14,207 nt of DNA from NCBI GenBank assembly GCA_028290595.1, contig JAQGJO010000163.1, forward strand, positions 1 through 14,207, given 5' to 3'. Of the stretch, positions 1-6,937 are shown piece after piece (the stretch's first letter is position 1; each line of letters starts with the position of its first letter). The stretch is from Hyphomicrobiales bacterium (lineage in GTDB: Bacteria; Pseudomonadota; Alphaproteobacteria; Rhizobiales; Beijerinckiaceae). Below the pieces are notes generated by a model. It was given only the letters and a program-made list of their open reading frames with translations, searched no databases and was not told the origin of the DNA. Position numbers and translations under genes: made by a program.

Positions 1-676
1 TCTCGTCGATGACGATCTTGACGCGCAGCCGGTCGTCTTCCTGGACGCCGGTGGCGAAGCGCAAGGCGATGTCCTGCCCGGCAGCGCGCAACCGCGCTTG
101 ACCCTTGTAGGGGCCGATCAGCGCCGGGCTCTCCGCATCGAGCGCAATGCCGTCGATCGTCAGCGGCGCCTGGCCTGGCCGGGCCAGCGTAATCTCGCCA
201 TCGGCGAACGAAAAGCGCTCGAAGGCCACATCTGCCGACATCTGCACGGGCAGACGTGGCAAGCGCAGGCTGCCATCAGCCTCCAGCGCAAGGGCGACGC
301 GCGGATGCCCGACGCTTGCATCGGTGAAGCGCATCGCGCCGCGCACCAGCGGGGCCACCGCTAATTCCAGGCGGATCGTGTCGGCTGTGGCAAGAACCGG
401 GGAAAGTACCGGCTCGGCAGCGCTGCCGCCGGAGCGCTGCGCCTTCGCCGTCACGCCCTGTAGATACAGATGCGGCGTCGGCAGCAATTTGACGTCGATA
501 TCGCCCGAAACCGCGATGTCGAGGCCGGACGCTTCGCTCAGCAGGCTTTCAATGCGGGCGCGCTGACCGTTCCAATCGACGAACCAAGGCCCGACGAGCG
601 CCGCCGACAGCAGAGCGACCAGCGCAATCGCAACGATCGTGAGAATTTCCCGGAAAAACGACAAAGTTGCCCGCAC
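1..676 (-). CDS. AsmA family protein, N-terminal part (runs off left edge)
   Basis: The frame is open from a GTG at 676 to the window edge, giving 225 residues with no stop. Residues about 11-28 form one hydrophobic segment (ILTIVAIALVALLSAALV), giving an N-in membrane anchor. It is followed by GPWFVDWNGQRARIE and then ISVSGDI-like and LLPTPHLYLQGV stretches (actual text DIAVSGDIDVKLLPTPHL). This anchor, a W-F-x-D-W motif and a beta-rich segment with 'LLPTP' are typical of alphaproteobacterial AsmA proteins, which are large envelope proteins linked to outer-membrane assembly or lipid transport. The start is uncertain: AGGAG lies only 3 bases before the GTG, a TTG lies four codons further in, and the frame stays open upstream. 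Its gap to the upstream sulfurtransferase stop is 87 bp on the same strand, so co-transcription is possible. Family assignment is good; the exact role is unknown. Confidence 0.8.
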   Translation of the reverse strand, partial: MRATLSFFREILTIVAIALVALLSAALVGPWFVDWNGQRARIESLLSEASGLDIAVSGDIDVKLLPTPHLYLQGVTAKAQRSGGSAAEPVLSPVLATADTIRLELAVAPLVRGAMRFTDASVGHPRVALALEADGSLRLPRLPVQMSADVAFERFSFADGEITLARPGQAPLTIDGIALDAESPALIGPYKGQARLRAAGQDIALRFATGVQEDDRLRVKIVIDE

Positions 677-763
677 CTGCTCCTGATCACGAAGGCTGTA
701 TTTATAGCCGATTTCGTGGCCGCAGGGTGGCAGATCGCCAGATCGTGGTTTCGAGTGCCGCCG

Positions 764-1723
764 TCAGTCGAGCTTGAACTTCTGCTCGACCGGCAGTTCC
801 GGATATTGCGACCATTCCGCCATCGAGCCGTCGTACATCTTCACGTTCTTGTTGCCGAGGATTTCCGACGACACGAACCAGCCGAGCGAGGCCCAGTGGC
901 CGGTGTTGCAGAAGGCGATCTGCTCGCCCTCGACCGGCACGCCTGCCTGTTTGTAGAGCGAGGCAAGCTGCGCCTTTGAGCGGAACGACCCGCCGTTGTT
1001 CTTGGTCAGCCAGCTTTCCTGCAGGTTCTTGGCGCCGGGAATCGTGCCGGCCCGCTTTGCGGCCGGGCTCACCGACAGGCCGAGATAGAAATCGTTCGGC
1101 CGGTTGTCGATGAGGGTAACGCCGGCCTCCATCGCCTTCTTCACGTCGTTGCGGTCGATGATCATCTCCTTGCGGAAATGCGGCACAAAGGTCGTCGGCG
1201 GCAGCTCGACGCCGCCCGATGCCAGCGGGTTGACCGGCTTGTTGGTCTTCGCGTCGATGTCCTTGGTCCAGGCCTGATAGCCGCCATCAAGAATCGACAC
1301 GTTGTCATGCCCCATAACCTTGAACGTCCAGTAGATGCGCGTCGCAGCGCCCATATCGACCGCCGCCCGGCCCAGCGGCACCAGAACCACATGAGTGTCA
1401 TTGTCGATGCCGAGCGAACCGATCAGCTTCGCCACTTTGTCCGGCGGCGGCAGCATGCCTTCGACACCGTTGATCTTCTCGCGCCAGCCGTCCTTGGCGT
1501 AATCGGTGAAGATCGCGCCGGGCATATGCTCCGCCTGATAGACCTCCTTGGTGACGCCGCCGCCGCTGCGCACATCGACGAATACGACGCCCGGCTTGTC
1601 GATATTGGCTTTCGCCCATTCGACATCGACCAGCGGCTCCGCGGCCAAGGCAGATGCGGTAAAGGCAGGCGCGGCAAGGACCATAGCGGCAGCCAGGACA
1701 AGGTTGGCGAATATGCTACGCAT
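764..1723 (-). CDS. Exported two-domain rhodanese (sulfurtransferase)
   Basis: A 319-residue protein with a Sec-type signal peptide (MRSIF, hydrophobic core, cleavage near SALA-AEP at residues 24-30), so it should act in the periplasm. Two rhodanese folds follow. The first has VDVRSGG, HMPGAIF and ILDGGYQAW but no catalytic cysteine. The second has IDNRP, GTIPGAKN and the loop CNTGHWAS, with Cys272 as probable persulfide-carrying residue; it is the only cysteine in the protein. Rhodaneses move sulfane sulfur from thiosulfate or 3-mercaptopyruvate to an acceptor; the CNTGHWAS loop differs from the classical CRKGVT and CGSGVT loops, so the substrate is open. I chose the ATG at 1723 because GGAG lies 8 bases upstream and the signal peptide then begins correctly; an in-frame ATG at 1762 would add 13 residues that spoil it. 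It appears to be a single gene or to be co-transcribed with the AsmA gene. Confidence 0.85.
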   Translation of the reverse strand: MRSIFANLVLAAAMVLAAPAFTASALAAEPLVDVEWAKANIDKPGVVFVDVRSGGGVTKEVYQAEHMPGAIFTDYAKDGWREKINGVEGMLPPPDKVAKLIGSLGIDNDTHVVLVPLGRAAVDMGAATRIYWTFKVMGHDNVSILDGGYQAWTKDIDAKTNKPVNPLASGGVELPPTTFVPHFRKEMIIDRNDVKKAMEAGVTLIDNRPNDFYLGLSVSPAAKRAGTIPGAKNLQESWLTKNNGGSFRSKAQLASLYKQAGVPVEGEQIAFCNTGHWASLGWFVSSEILGNKNVKMYDGSMAEWSQYPELPVEQKFKLD

Positions 1724-1796
1724 GACGAAGCTCCGGAAAAATTCGGCTGAACTTGACCACAATGTAGTACACGCGGCTTTCCGCTTAAAGACTTCA

Positions 1797-1810
1797 AATT
1801 CACGCGAATT
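1797..1810. promoter_or_regulatory. Short palindrome upstream of the sulfurtransferase gene
   Basis: AATTC-ACGC-GAATT is a 5-bp inverted repeat with a 4-base centre, in an AT-rich stretch about 75 bp upstream of the sulfurtransferase start. It could be an operator. No clear -35/-10 pair was seen around it, so this is only a candidate. Confidence 0.2.
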
Positions 1811-1883
1811 TTCTGCGGTTTATCTTTGTGGATGGCCAAGTTGCTGGACAAAGCGAAGAATATCGGCTTGTCGCAGGCGCGTA

Positions 1884-1903
1884 CGATCACCCTTGCGTGA
1901 TCG
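1884..1903 (-). terminator. Hairpin just after livF, possible weak terminator
   Basis: CGATCAC-CCTTGC-GTGATCG forms a perfect 7-bp stem with a 6-base loop, one base past the livF stop at 1905-1907. No T-run follows on the minus strand (the next bases are ACGCGCC), so it is not a classical intrinsic terminator. It may mark the 3' end of the liv mRNA. Confidence 0.35.
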
Positions 1904-1904
1904 C

Positions 1905-2609
1905 TCAGACGCCGACGCTGAGATAATTATGCTGCGCTTCCTCATCGTGTTTCAGCGCGGCGCACGTGCCTTGCCAGACGATCTTGCCACGATCGAGCAC
2001 AATGGCGTCACGCGCGAAATCCATGGCCAGATCGACTTTCTGTTCGACCAAAAGGATAGTCATGCCGCTCTCGTCGCGGATGCGCGCCAGCGCTTCGAAC
2101 AAGGTCTCGACGATGATCGGCGCCAGCCCCTCCATCGGTTCGTCGAGCAGCAGCACGCCGGGATTGCCGACCAGCGCACGCCCGACCGCCAGCATCTGCT
2201 GCTCGCCGCCGGAAAGCTGATTGCCCGCATTGTTGCGCCTGGCTGCAAGGCTCGGAAACAGATCGAACACCGCCTCAGTCGTCCAGCCTCCGGGAATGAC
2301 CGACACGGCAAGGTTTTCCGCGACACTTAGCGACGGAAAGATGCGCCGTTCCTGCGGCACGTAACACAGGCCCGCATGCACCCGCTCATGCGTCGGCAGC
2401 TTTTCAATGGACCGGTCGCCGAGCTTGATCTGTCCGCCCCGCAAGTTCGTCAGGCCCATCAGCGTGCAGAGCAAGGTCGTCTTGCCGACACCGTTGCGCC
2501 CGAGGATCGCCAGGGTCGCGCCCGCTGGCGCCTGAAACGATAGCCCATCGAGCACCACCGTCGGGCCGTAACCGGCGATCAGATTGTCAGCGCCGATACC
2601 GATGCTCAT
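1905..2609 (-). CDS. livF: ABC transporter ATP-binding protein, LivF type
   Basis: A 234-residue ATPase, the usual LivF length. It shows Walker A GRNGVGKTT (residues 37-45), a Q-loop region at CYVPQERRIFPSLSVAENL, the signature LSGGEQQMLAVGRAL, Walker B VLLLDEPMEGLAP and a switch region VEQKVDLAM in place of the usual H-loop histidine, as LivF proteins often show. The PQERRIFPSLSVAENL stretch separates LivF from LivG-type subunits. It should pair with LivG on the cytoplasmic face of the LivH/LivM channel and hydrolyse ATP to drive uptake. The ATG at 2607-2609 overlaps the livG stop (ATGA), showing translational coupling. It is the last gene of the operon. Confidence 0.92.
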   Translation of the reverse strand: MSIGIGADNLIAGYGPTVVLDGLSFQAPAGATLAILGRNGVGKTTLLCTLMGLTNLRGGQIKLGDRSIEKLPTHERVHAGLCYVPQERRIFPSLSVAENLAVSVIPGGWTTEAVFDLFPSLAARRNNAGNQLSGGEQQMLAVGRALVGNPGVLLLDEPMEGLAPIIVETLFEALARIRDESGMTILLVEQKVDLAMDFARDAIVLDRGKIVWQGTCAALKHDEEAQHNYLSVGV

Positions 2610-3367
2610 ACGACGCTCCGTCCGAGATAGACCGAGCGCACTTCCGCGTTGGAAGAAATATTGGCCGGAACGTCGCGCGTCAGCACCCGGCCGAGCACGA
2701 GCACAACGATCTCCTTGGCGAATTTGAACACAAGATCCATGTCATGTTCGATCAGCAGAATGGCGATATCCGACGGCAGGCTTTCGAGCGCTTCGTGAAT
2801 GATATGGGCTTCCGTCGAGGGAATGCCGGCACCCGGCTCGTCAAGCAGCAGGATACGCGGCTTCAGCGACAGGCCGATGGCGATTTCGAGCAATCTCTGT
2901 TCGCCGTAAGGCAGTTCGGAAACGCGGCGATTGCCCGCATGTCCGATGCGCATTTCCTCGAGATAGTGCTGCGCTTCATCAAGACAGGCACGCCATTGCG
3001 GCCCGTATCTGAGCATGCGCCACGCATATTTTTGCCGCTCCGCCACGGCGATGGCGACATTGTCGCGGACGCTCGTCTCCATCAGCAGCGTGTTGATCTG
3101 ATGCGTGCGCACGAGGCCGTGCCGCACGCGCGTCTCGGGCTTGGCTTTCTCGATATGGTGTCCGTCGACAACGATCGTGCCGGCGTCGCTCGACAGCATG
3201 CCAGTCAACAGGTTGACCAGCGTCGTCTTGCCAGCACCGTTTGGACCGATGAGGCCGATGCGCGCGCCCCGCGCCAGATCCAGATCGACATGCTGCGTCA
3301 CGGCGAGAGCGCCGAAATTCTTGCACAGGCCGCGAACGGTGAGGATGTTGTCGGCAGCGACGCTCAC
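2606..3367 (-). CDS. livG: ABC transporter ATP-binding protein, LivG type
   Basis: A 253-residue ATPase. Walker A is GPNGAGKTT (residues 41-49), followed by NLLTGMLSSDAGTI, then the LivG-type stretch VRHGLVRTHQINTLL. The signature is ELPYGEQRLLEIAIGLSL, Walker B is ILLLDEPGAG and the H-loop is LLIEHDMDLVFKFA. The long insert after the Q-loop (ERQKYAWRMLRYGPQW) is usual for LivG and absent from LivF. The start is GTG at 3365-3367, overlapping the livM stop as GTGA; the 3' end overlaps the livF start as ATGA. It should form the nucleotide-binding heterodimer with LivF. No key ATPase residue is missing. Confidence 0.92.
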   Translation of the reverse strand: MSVAADNILTVRGLCKNFGALAVTQHVDLDLARGARIGLIGPNGAGKTTLVNLLTGMLSSDAGTIVVDGHHIEKAKPETRVRHGLVRTHQINTLLMETSVRDNVAIAVAERQKYAWRMLRYGPQWRACLDEAQHYLEEMRIGHAGNRRVSELPYGEQRLLEIAIGLSLKPRILLLDEPGAGIPSTEAHIIHEALESLPSDIAILLIEHDMDLVFKFAKEIVVLVLGRVLTRDVPANISSNAEVRSVYLGRSVV

Positions 3368-4401
3368 GTCGGCTTCCCCGTTTCCTGCGTCTTGTCTTTG
3401 CCCTTCAGCTTCGCCACCACGCTGTCGATGATGCCCATCAACCCGCCTTCGAAGAACAGCACGATGACGATCAGCAGGAAGCCGATGACGAACATCCAGA
3501 TGAACGGGCTGATCGAGCCGGCAATGTCCTGAACGATGACGTAGATGGTCGCCCCGATGAACGCGCCATAGAGCCGCCGTTCACCGCCGAGCACCAGCAT
3601 CACAGCGACGATGCCCGACGTGAGAAGCTCCAATGTCGACAGGCCGACGAGCCGCGTCGATTGCGCCGTCAGCGCGCCCGCCGAACCCGCCATCGCCGCG
3701 GACAGGGCATACATGGCCACAAGCCGCCACCAGACCGGCGTGCCGATGGCGCGCATGCGTTTCGTGTTCTGCCTGATGCCGTCGAGCGAACGTCCGAACG
3801 GCGAGCGAACCACCAGAGCGGCGATAATGAACCAGATGAACAAGACCGACAGTGAGTAGAGAAACGCCGTCTTGCCCCAGAGATCGAAGCGGAACAGGCC
3901 GAACACCGGCGTGACGCGTATGCCCGACAATCCATCATCGCCGCCGGTCAGCCAGCGCGCATGATTGGCCACTTCGTAAAAGATCGCCGCGATCGCCAAT
4001 GTCAGCATCAGCATTGTTTCGCCGCGCGTGTGCAGGATCAGCATGCCCGTCAACAAGCCCAGCAGGCCGGCGACAGCCGTCGCCACAAGCAGGCCCAGGA
4101 TCGGGTCGGCGTTGAAGTGAATGGCGAATATGCCTGCGGCATAGGCCCCGGCGCCGAAGAACGCCGCGTGACCCAGCGTGATGATGCCCGCATAGCCCAG
4201 CGCCAGATCAAGCGACAGGGCGAACAGGATCATGACCAGAATATTGGTGCCGAGGCTGTGATAGCCATCGCCGACGAAGAAGAAGGTCAGCGCGATAACC
4301 CATGGCAGAAGGTGCCAAAGCATCGCAGGCGAAAACGACCGCGATGCCGCTGCCGGGGTAACAATCTGTTGTGAAGTCGTGGCTTGCTGCTGGCTTGTCA
4401 T
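3364..4401 (-). CDS. livM: ABC transporter permease, LivM type
   Basis: A 345-residue membrane protein of the LivM family. After a Gln/Thr-rich N-terminus (MTSQQQATTSQQ) come many hydrophobic segments, the family motif LALGYAGIITLGHAAFFGAG, the cytoplasmic-loop stretch SPFGRSLDGIRQNTKRMRAIG and, near the end, LVLGGERRLYGAFIGA. It forms half of the membrane channel with LivH. The same frame stays open upstream through livH for nearly 190 more codons, which would give a 532-residue product. I chose the ATG at 4399-4401 because it overlaps the livH stop as ATGA, matches the normal LivM length, and the extra upstream part is Arg-rich, non-membrane sequence made from the other frame of livH. Confidence 0.92.
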   Translation of the reverse strand: MTSQQQATTSQQIVTPAAASRSFSPAMLWHLLPWVIALTFFFVGDGYHSLGTNILVMILFALSLDLALGYAGIITLGHAAFFGAGAYAAGIFAIHFNADPILGLLVATAVAGLLGLLTGMLILHTRGETMLMLTLAIAAIFYEVANHARWLTGGDDGLSGIRVTPVFGLFRFDLWGKTAFLYSLSVLFIWFIIAALVVRSPFGRSLDGIRQNTKRMRAIGTPVWWRLVAMYALSAAMAGSAGALTAQSTRLVGLSTLELLTSGIVAVMLVLGGERRLYGAFIGATIYVIVQDIAGSISPFIWMFVIGFLLIVIVLFFEGGLMGIIDSVVAKLKGKDKTQETGKPT

Positions 4402-5264
4402 GCGACGGACTTCGGCGGCAAGAGACCGTTCGGCCGCCACAGCAGCAGGCCGAACACGAGCACATAGAGCAGGAACCCACCAAACTGCGGCACGATATAT
4501 CTCCCGGCAGTGTCGACAATGCCGATGGCCAGTGCGGCGACCAGCGAGCCGCGAAAGCTGCCCATGCCGCCGACCGCTACGACGATAAGAAAATAGACGA
4601 GATAGCGCAGCGCATAGAATGGCTCCAGCGGCAGCACGCCGGCGCCGATCGCGCCGCCAAACCCGGCCAGGGCACAGCCGCCGATGAAGGTGACCGTGAA
4701 CATACGGTTGACGTTCATGCCGACGGCGCGCGCCATCTGCGGATCGTCGACCGCCGCGCGCAGGCGGGCGCCAAACAGCGAACGTTCGACGATCAGCCAG
4801 ACGATGAAGGCCAGCGCCGCCCCTACTGCAATCAGAAACAGCCGGTAGGCCGGATAGCTGCGGTAGCCGATATCGACCATGCGATCGAGCCAGGCCGGGA
4901 CGATCGCCGGCAGCGGCGTCGGCCCGACAAACAACGTCAGCCCGGCAATCACCACGAAGCACAGGCCGATGGTGAGCAACACCTGCGGCAGCTCGCCCTT
5001 GCGGTAGAGCGGCCGGTAGACTGTGAGCTCGGCGATCCCGCCGAGCGCGCCCGCCGCCACAGCCGCGATCAGGGCGGCCAGCAGAAACGGCACGCCGGCC
5101 TGCAGCACCAGCACGGTGGCAATATAGCCACCGACCATCGCAAAGGCGCCATGGGCGAGATTGACCACGCGCATGAGCCCCATCGTGACGGTCAGGCCGA
5201 CCGAGATGACGAACAGGACCATCCCGTAGGAGATCCCATCCAGCAGTATCGTCAGGACCTGCAT
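4398..5264 (-). CDS. livH: ABC transporter permease, LivH type
   Basis: A 288-residue polytopic membrane protein of typical LivH length. It begins MQVLTILLDGISYGMVLFVI and contains the LivH hallmark GLMRVVNLAHGAFAMVGGY, then about eight hydrophobic segments, the loop GARLRAAVDDPQMARAVGMN, and LVVAVGGMGS-like text (IVVAVGGMGSFRGSLVAAL). It forms the second half of the importer channel. The ATG at 5262-5264 was chosen because the family motif spacing fits and GGAG lies 11 bases upstream; in-frame upstream sequence is Arg-rich and unlike the family. The stop overlaps livM by 4 bp. The gap to the binding-protein gene upstream is 49 bp with no clear hairpin. Confidence 0.92.
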   Translation of the reverse strand: MQVLTILLDGISYGMVLFVISVGLTVTMGLMRVVNLAHGAFAMVGGYIATVLVLQAGVPFLLAALIAAVAAGALGGIAELTVYRPLYRKGELPQVLLTIGLCFVVIAGLTLFVGPTPLPAIVPAWLDRMVDIGYRSYPAYRLFLIAVGAALAFIVWLIVERSLFGARLRAAVDDPQMARAVGMNVNRMFTVTFIGGCALAGFGGAIGAGVLPLEPFYALRYLVYFLIVVAVGGMGSFRGSLVAALAIGIVDTAGRYIVPQFGGFLLYVLVFGLLLWRPNGLLPPKSVA

Positions 5265-5313
5265 GTCGTCATGCACTCCGTTTCGGCAAACATCCGCGAC
5301 AAACGATCCGGAA

Positions 5314-6495
5314 TCATTTGGCGTCCGGATTGTTGTCCTTCCACGGATCCCTGACTTTCTCGAACGTCGCGATGTCGACATTGATCAACTTGCCGTCGAC
5401 CTTCTTCACCTCGCGGATATAGACGTTCTGAATAACGTCGCGTTCCTTCGGATCGAAGCTGATCGGCCCGCGCGGGCTGTTGATCGTCTGGGCCTTCATG
5501 AAATTGATAGCCTGGTCGCCGTTGAATTTCGGCCCCAGCGCCTTCACGGTTTCGTAGATCAGACCTAAGGCGTCCCATGCGGCGATAGAGGCCATGTCGG
5601 GCACGGCGTCCTTGCCGGCCGTTTCGTTCAGCGCCTTGCGGAAAGCGATATTCTCGGGACGCTGGTTCGACTCCGTGTAATGAACGGACGAAATAGTGCC
5701 GATGATCGAATCCCCGAACGACGGCAGGAAGATTTCCTGCATCTCGCCGCTGCCGAGCAATTTCATGCCCGCAGCCTTTAGGCCGCGCCGTTCGAATTCG
5801 CGCACCATGGCGACTGAGGGCGCACCAGCCGGCGCAAAAATAAACAGCGCATCGGCCTTCGATTGCAGGGCGCGCTCCATATAAGGCGCGAAATCCGTGA
5901 CGTTCAGCGGGATCCTGTCCTTACCGGCGATCTTGCCGCCGGCCTTCTCAAACCCACCGACGAATTCGCCTTCAGCATCCAAGCCCGGTGCATAATCGCT
6001 GACCATGGAATAGGCCGTCTTGATGCCGTTCTTCACGGCCCAGCCGCCGAGCGGCGACAGGTATTGCGCCACCGTCATGCTGACGCGAATAAAATAGGGC
6101 GACTTGCGGGTGACGACCGAAGTCGCCGCATTGAGGATGATCGTCGGCGTCTTCGATTCCGTGATGACTTCCGAAACCGCCAAGGCATCCGGCGTCAGCG
6201 CGAAACCGCCGAGCACGTTGACCTTTTCGCGCAAGATCAGCTCTTCGGCGAATTGCCGCGACTTCGACGCATCGCCTGCGCCCTCGTCTCGCCAGATGAC
6301 CTGAACTTCATGGCCGTTGACCGTCTTGCCATTCAGCTTCTGAAACGCTTCGACGGAATCCTTGAACTGTTTGCCCCACACGGCAAACGGCCCGGAGAAC
6401 GGTGCAATGATTCCGAACTTGACGATATCGGCATAGGCTGCCGTCGAAATGGTCATAAGCGCCGCAACAGCGGACGCAACAAGCGTACGTTTCAT
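5314..6495 (-). CDS. ABC transporter substrate-binding protein, Leu/Ile/Val-binding type (paralog 1)
   Basis: A 393-residue periplasmic binding protein of the Peripla_BP_6 / LivK-type family. The signal peptide is MKRTLVASAV...AYA, with cleavage after residue 22, just before DIVKFG. Then come IIAPFSGPFAVWGKQ, the WRDEGAGDASKSRQFAEELI segment, GGFALTP and SPYFIRVSMT, which belong to the ligand cleft and first lobe, and AAWDALGLIYETVKALG and SPRGPISFD near the C-terminus. It captures the solute for LivHMGF, encoded directly downstream. I chose the ATG at 6493-6495: GGAGG lies 6 bases upstream, and an in-frame ATG at 6543 would put 16 extra residues before the signal peptide. About four in five residues match the neighbour at 6938-8116 by eye. 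The ligand cannot be told; related proteins bind branched-chain amino acids, aromatic acids or amides. Confidence 0.92.
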   Translation of the reverse strand: MKRTLVASAVAALMTISTAAYADIVKFGIIAPFSGPFAVWGKQFKDSVEAFQKLNGKTVNGHEVQVIWRDEGAGDASKSRQFAEELILREKVNVLGGFALTPDALAVSEVITESKTPTIILNAATSVVTRKSPYFIRVSMTVAQYLSPLGGWAVKNGIKTAYSMVSDYAPGLDAEGEFVGGFEKAGGKIAGKDRIPLNVTDFAPYMERALQSKADALFIFAPAGAPSVAMVREFERRGLKAAGMKLLGSGEMQEIFLPSFGDSIIGTISSVHYTESNQRPENIAFRKALNETAGKDAVPDMASIAAWDALGLIYETVKALGPKFNGDQAINFMKAQTINSPRGPISFDPKERDVIQNVYIREVKKVDGKLINVDIATFEKVRDPWKDNNPDAK

Positions 6496-6575
6496 TCCAC
6501 CCTCCCTGGACCCGGTCGCCGCCAGTCCGATCCCCTCGATCAAACAGACGGCTCGCGCGCCGGTAAAAACAGTGC

Positions 6576-6604
6576 AGTTGAAACACCGTCAAGAATTCTG
6601 TCAA
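6576..6604 (-). promoter_or_regulatory. Promoter-like element upstream of paralog 1, shared with paralog 2
   Basis: On the minus strand TTGACA (6604-6599) is followed after exactly 17 bases by TCAACT (6581-6576), and then by GC. The same two hexamers at the same spacing stand upstream of the other binding-protein gene (8172-8144). TTGACA is a perfect -35 match; TCAACT is a poor -10. The element lies 80 bp upstream of the ATG here against 27 bp there. Confidence 0.4.
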
Positions 6605-6701
6605 TCGCTGGATATGACAATCTTTGGTTATTCTTCATCTTGCTTCTTCTTCATGCATGCTTCGTAGTCCGATGAGCTTGGCAAACTGAATTGCGCCAAA
6701 C

Positions 6702-6737
6702 TCTGAAACCCAAGTTCTGAAACCCAAGTTCTGAAAA
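6702..6737. repeat. 14-bp tandem repeat, about 2.5 copies
   Basis: TCTGAAACCCAAGT occurs twice exactly (6702-6715 and 6716-6729), and then TCTGAAA begins a third copy. It is non-coding and lies between the upstream and downstream promoter candidates of paralog 1. No function is evident; it may be a slippage-derived duplication. Confidence 0.85.
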
Positions 6738-6810
6738 CATTGGGCGGCGTTCCACAACGGCAGAACATAGCCGTCGCTCGCTGTCCTTGGAGCCATCCTA
6801 ATTCATTCTA

Positions 6811-6842
6811 TTACGTATACGCAATATATTTTTATCTGGCAA
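6811..6842 (-). promoter_or_regulatory. Candidate promoter overlapped by a 14-bp near-palindromic operator
   Basis: On the minus strand TTGCCA (6842-6837) is followed after 17 bases by TATACG (6819-6814), within AT-rich sequence. The -10 lies inside TTACGTATACGCAA (6811-6824), which is symmetrical at 12 of 14 positions around GTATAC. A repressor bound there would block the -10. GntR-type and similar dimeric regulators often use sites of this shape, but no regulator gene is in the window. If used, the mRNA would carry a leader of about 300 bases before the paralog 1 start. Confidence 0.4.
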
Positions 6843-6937
6843 TTTGAGCTTGAGTGCTGCAAACGCCGCTGGCATGCCCTTGAAGCGCCGAGGCGTGCCC
6901 CTTGGCGACGTTCCGGCCGCACAGTTCACTTGGAGTT

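Larger units (their letters stand above)
6496..6937. other. 442-bp non-coding gap between the two binding-protein genes
   Basis: No believable gene was seen on either strand. The gap is more AT-rich than the genes and carries, from right to left in the direction of liv transcription: a promoter-like pair with a near-palindrome at 6811-6842, a 14-bp tandem repeat at 6702-6737, and a second promoter-like pair at 6576-6604. A third weak pair, TTGACG (6592-6587) with 17 bases to TTTTTA (6569-6564), lies within it. No strong terminator follows paralog 2, so transcription from its promoter may read into the liv genes. Confidence 0.7.

Noticed and set aside
98..979. Plus-strand open frames at 98-364, 147-566 and 470-979
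   Set aside because: They lie opposite the AsmA-like gene and the end of the sulfurtransferase gene, and their products are Arg-rich without motifs.
3364..4962. A 532-residue LivM with a 187-residue N-terminal extension
   Set aside because: The extension is the wrong frame of livH and is Arg-rich. The ATG at 4401 overlaps the livH stop and gives normal LivM length.
4371..5354. Plus-strand open frame of 327 codons opposite livH
   Set aside because: The product is highly charged (Arg, Asp, Gln, His) and unlike any protein I know, while livH on the other strand has family motifs and an overlap-coupled stop.
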